NCBI GenBank assembly: GCA_964019425.1
Contig: OZ025864.1
Location: 435,001 to 499,000, forward strand
Direction: 5' to 3'
Source: Flectonema sp. DT1601
Taxonomy: Eukaryota; Euglenozoa; Diplonemea; Diplonemida; Diplonemidae
DNA: 64,000 nucleotides
How positions within the stretch are numbered: the first letter of the stretch is position 1; every line of letters starts with the position of its first letter. Under the pieces are notes generated by a model. The model did no database searches, was not told the origin of the DNA, and saw only the letters and a program-made list of their open reading frames with translations. The translations under genes and the position numbers were made by a program. Shown here one piece after another: positions 62,901-64,000 of the stretch.

Positions 62901-64000
62901 TTGCTTCCATCCACTCCAACAGATATCCTACTCCATCGTTGCGTTCATACCACTGCCTTCCGCATCACCAAGCACCATGGGAGCCTCCGCCAGATGTAAC
63001 TTTTAACCCCTGGAGAGAGTTCCGTAAATCCTTGGAACCTGTTCAGAACTTAGAAGCTGCTCTGTCAACAATGAAGAATCTCCCGCCAGCAATCGCCCGA
63101 CTATACACTGACGCGTCCTATTTCCAAGACAAAGAACAGAATTATCGATGTGGCAATGCAGCCTGTCTGATCATAGGAAACAAATGCTTCTCTAAGAGGA
63201 AGCGCTATACACCTGCACTGATGATATACAATGCGGAGCAACAAGCTCTCCTATCAGCAGTTGAACTGTTGGAAGAACACTCCTCCTGGCTCCCCAGAGG
63301 GAGAGTCCATATCATCACCGACAGTCAGTCCTCGGTAAGCAGCCTGGCAAAGGGATATCTCCGCCAGAGATCCACCACGAACATGGAAATATTAAAACGC
63401 ATAATGCTGCTCCGTCGCCCGATCACCTTCCAATTTGTGCCCTCCCATTGTGGAATAATTGGTAACGAGCTGGCCGATTCGCAAGCAAGTAAAGCAGCGT
63501 CTTCTGATACTCTCCAAATTACAGAGGTAGCTTTCGACTACCGAATGGTTCAGTGCTCTATCACGAATCAAGTTAACAAGATATGGTTAAGGGAAAGAGA
63601 CTCTAACCACGTTCACTATTGGTCAACCCTCGGGGGAAGAATTCAACGCTTCCATCCAAACCTGAAGCGGGCTGATGAAGTACACATTTCACGCCTCCGC
63701 ACGGGTCACCACCATTTGATCAAGATCCCCTCTCAGGGTCTCACGAATTGCAACTTCTGTAACGAGCCGTTAACAAGCACGCATCACTTATTATTCAATT
63801 GTCTCGCATTACGCCCAATTGTGCAACAATACTTCCCACCAACAGCAACTCTTGAACAAGGAGAAATGGATGTCGGTCAAAACCTCCACAAATTCTTCTC
63901 GACAGAACACCAACCAGAGCTTATGAAGTTGATAATGAAATTACATGAACTCCCATTATGGCAGGCAATACCTCAACAGCACCTTATGGAACATTTGTAT
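59960..64000 (+). CDS. LINE polyprotein: endonuclease, reverse transcriptase, RNase H (3' incomplete)
   Basis: Open from just after a TGA at 59957 to the window end; the first ATG is 60143 (MPPPPKKQYHETV). Shortly downstream LLRSGVHPNPGP contains NPGP, as in 2A-like peptides. AP endonuclease: LSWNMN, IHIQESWL, GDFNAHHESW, TPDL, NSDHTP. Reverse transcriptase: SYRPISLTSI, FDISGAFDNVDH, GVPQGSILGPLLF, YADD, YLGVIIDD. RNase H: YTDASY, NAEQQALL, ITDSQSS, PSHCGIIGNELAD. A CCHC motif follows (CNFCNEPLTSTHHLLFNC). Catalytic residues of all three enzymes are present. About 85 residues lie between KTEYMSIGK and YLGVIIDD, where most relatives have far fewer. The stop codon lies beyond the window. Confidence 0.9.

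Larger units (their letters stand above)
59500..64000 (+). mobile_element. LINE of the I/ingi type, 3' end outside the window
   Basis: About 460 bp of GC-richer 5' leader precede one long open frame encoding apurinic endonuclease, reverse transcriptase and RNase H in that order, then a CCHC zinc motif. RNase H after RT with an AP endonuclease is characteristic of the I superfamily, including the ingi/L1Tc elements of trypanosomatids. The frame is uninterrupted to the window edge, so the copy looks young and possibly active. The exact 5' boundary is an estimate from composition and a structured leader. Confidence 0.85.

Noticed and set aside
1-64000. CRISPR arrays, bacterial operons or ribosomal RNA genes
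   Set aside because: No regularly spaced repeats with unique spacers, no Shine-Dalgarno gene trains and no rRNA-like sequence were seen; the window is eukaryotic.

Overview
This is a 64 kb piece of a nuclear genome from a unicellular eukaryote whose lineage I cannot name from sequence alone. Genes carry short spliceosomal introns (57-78 nt), stop codons are standard, and the DNA is AT-rich with very many A or T homopolymers. The gene set is eukaryotic: ZIP4/SPO22-like, TRAPPC6/Trs33, polycystin, Kv channel, NEK kinase, kinesin, ABCD and ABCG transporters, and a eukaryotic elongator tRNA-Met.

Layout: 0-6.2 kb, a Penelope-like retroelement with one very long open frame (RT, predicted cysteine protease, repeats, zinc finger) and a hammerhead-ribozyme core in its tail. 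6.6-9.2 kb, a ZIP4/SPO22-like TPR gene, followed by a tandem array of Penelope-type tails with a second hammerhead core. 10.1-11 kb, a three-exon conserved gene. 11.6-16.7 kb, a tandem family of three single-pass membrane proteins with duplicated flanks. 17-18.9 kb, a peroxisomal-type ABCD half-transporter. 19-21.6 kb, low-complexity DNA. 21.6-28.5 kb, glyoxalase II, a tiny mitochondrial-type membrane protein, TRAPPC6 with an inserted domain, a NEK-like kinase and a MORN-SAM protein. 29-40.3 kb, a Kv channel, tRNA-Met (minus strand), a polycystin, a secreted beta-helix protein and a degenerate kinesin. 40.8-49 kb, a Q-rich coiled-coil protein, a RING protein and three unknown proteins. 49.4-52.8 kb, an ABCG transporter with a duplicated ectodomain. 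54.3-58.2 kb, a His-rich protein, a small membrane protein and a probable N-myristoylated protein. 58.7-58.9 kb, a small inverted-repeat element. 59.5-64 kb, an open LINE (endonuclease-RT-RNase H) running off the right edge.

Two window-wide patterns stand out. First, every protein-coding gene and both retroelements lie on the plus strand; only the tRNA is on the minus strand. Second, there are two kinds of 3' splice site. Introns inside genes nearly all end in an A-rich stretch plus ACAG, without a polypyrimidine tract. Many start codons are instead preceded, usually within 10-50 nt, by a pyrimidine-rich TTTCAG or TTCACAG. Together these suggest directional gene clusters processed by spliced-leader trans-splicing, as in euglenozoans and dinoflagellates/perkinsids. 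That is a hypothesis; 5'-UTR introns are the alternative.

The most unusual proteins are the Penelope-like polyprotein with a papain-like protease, the kinesin whose ATP-binding motifs have all decayed, TRAPPC6 with about 65 extra residues inside its conserved fold, and the membrane-protein family in which the middle paralogue has lost the whole ectodomain. I found no CRISPR array and no operon in the bacterial sense.
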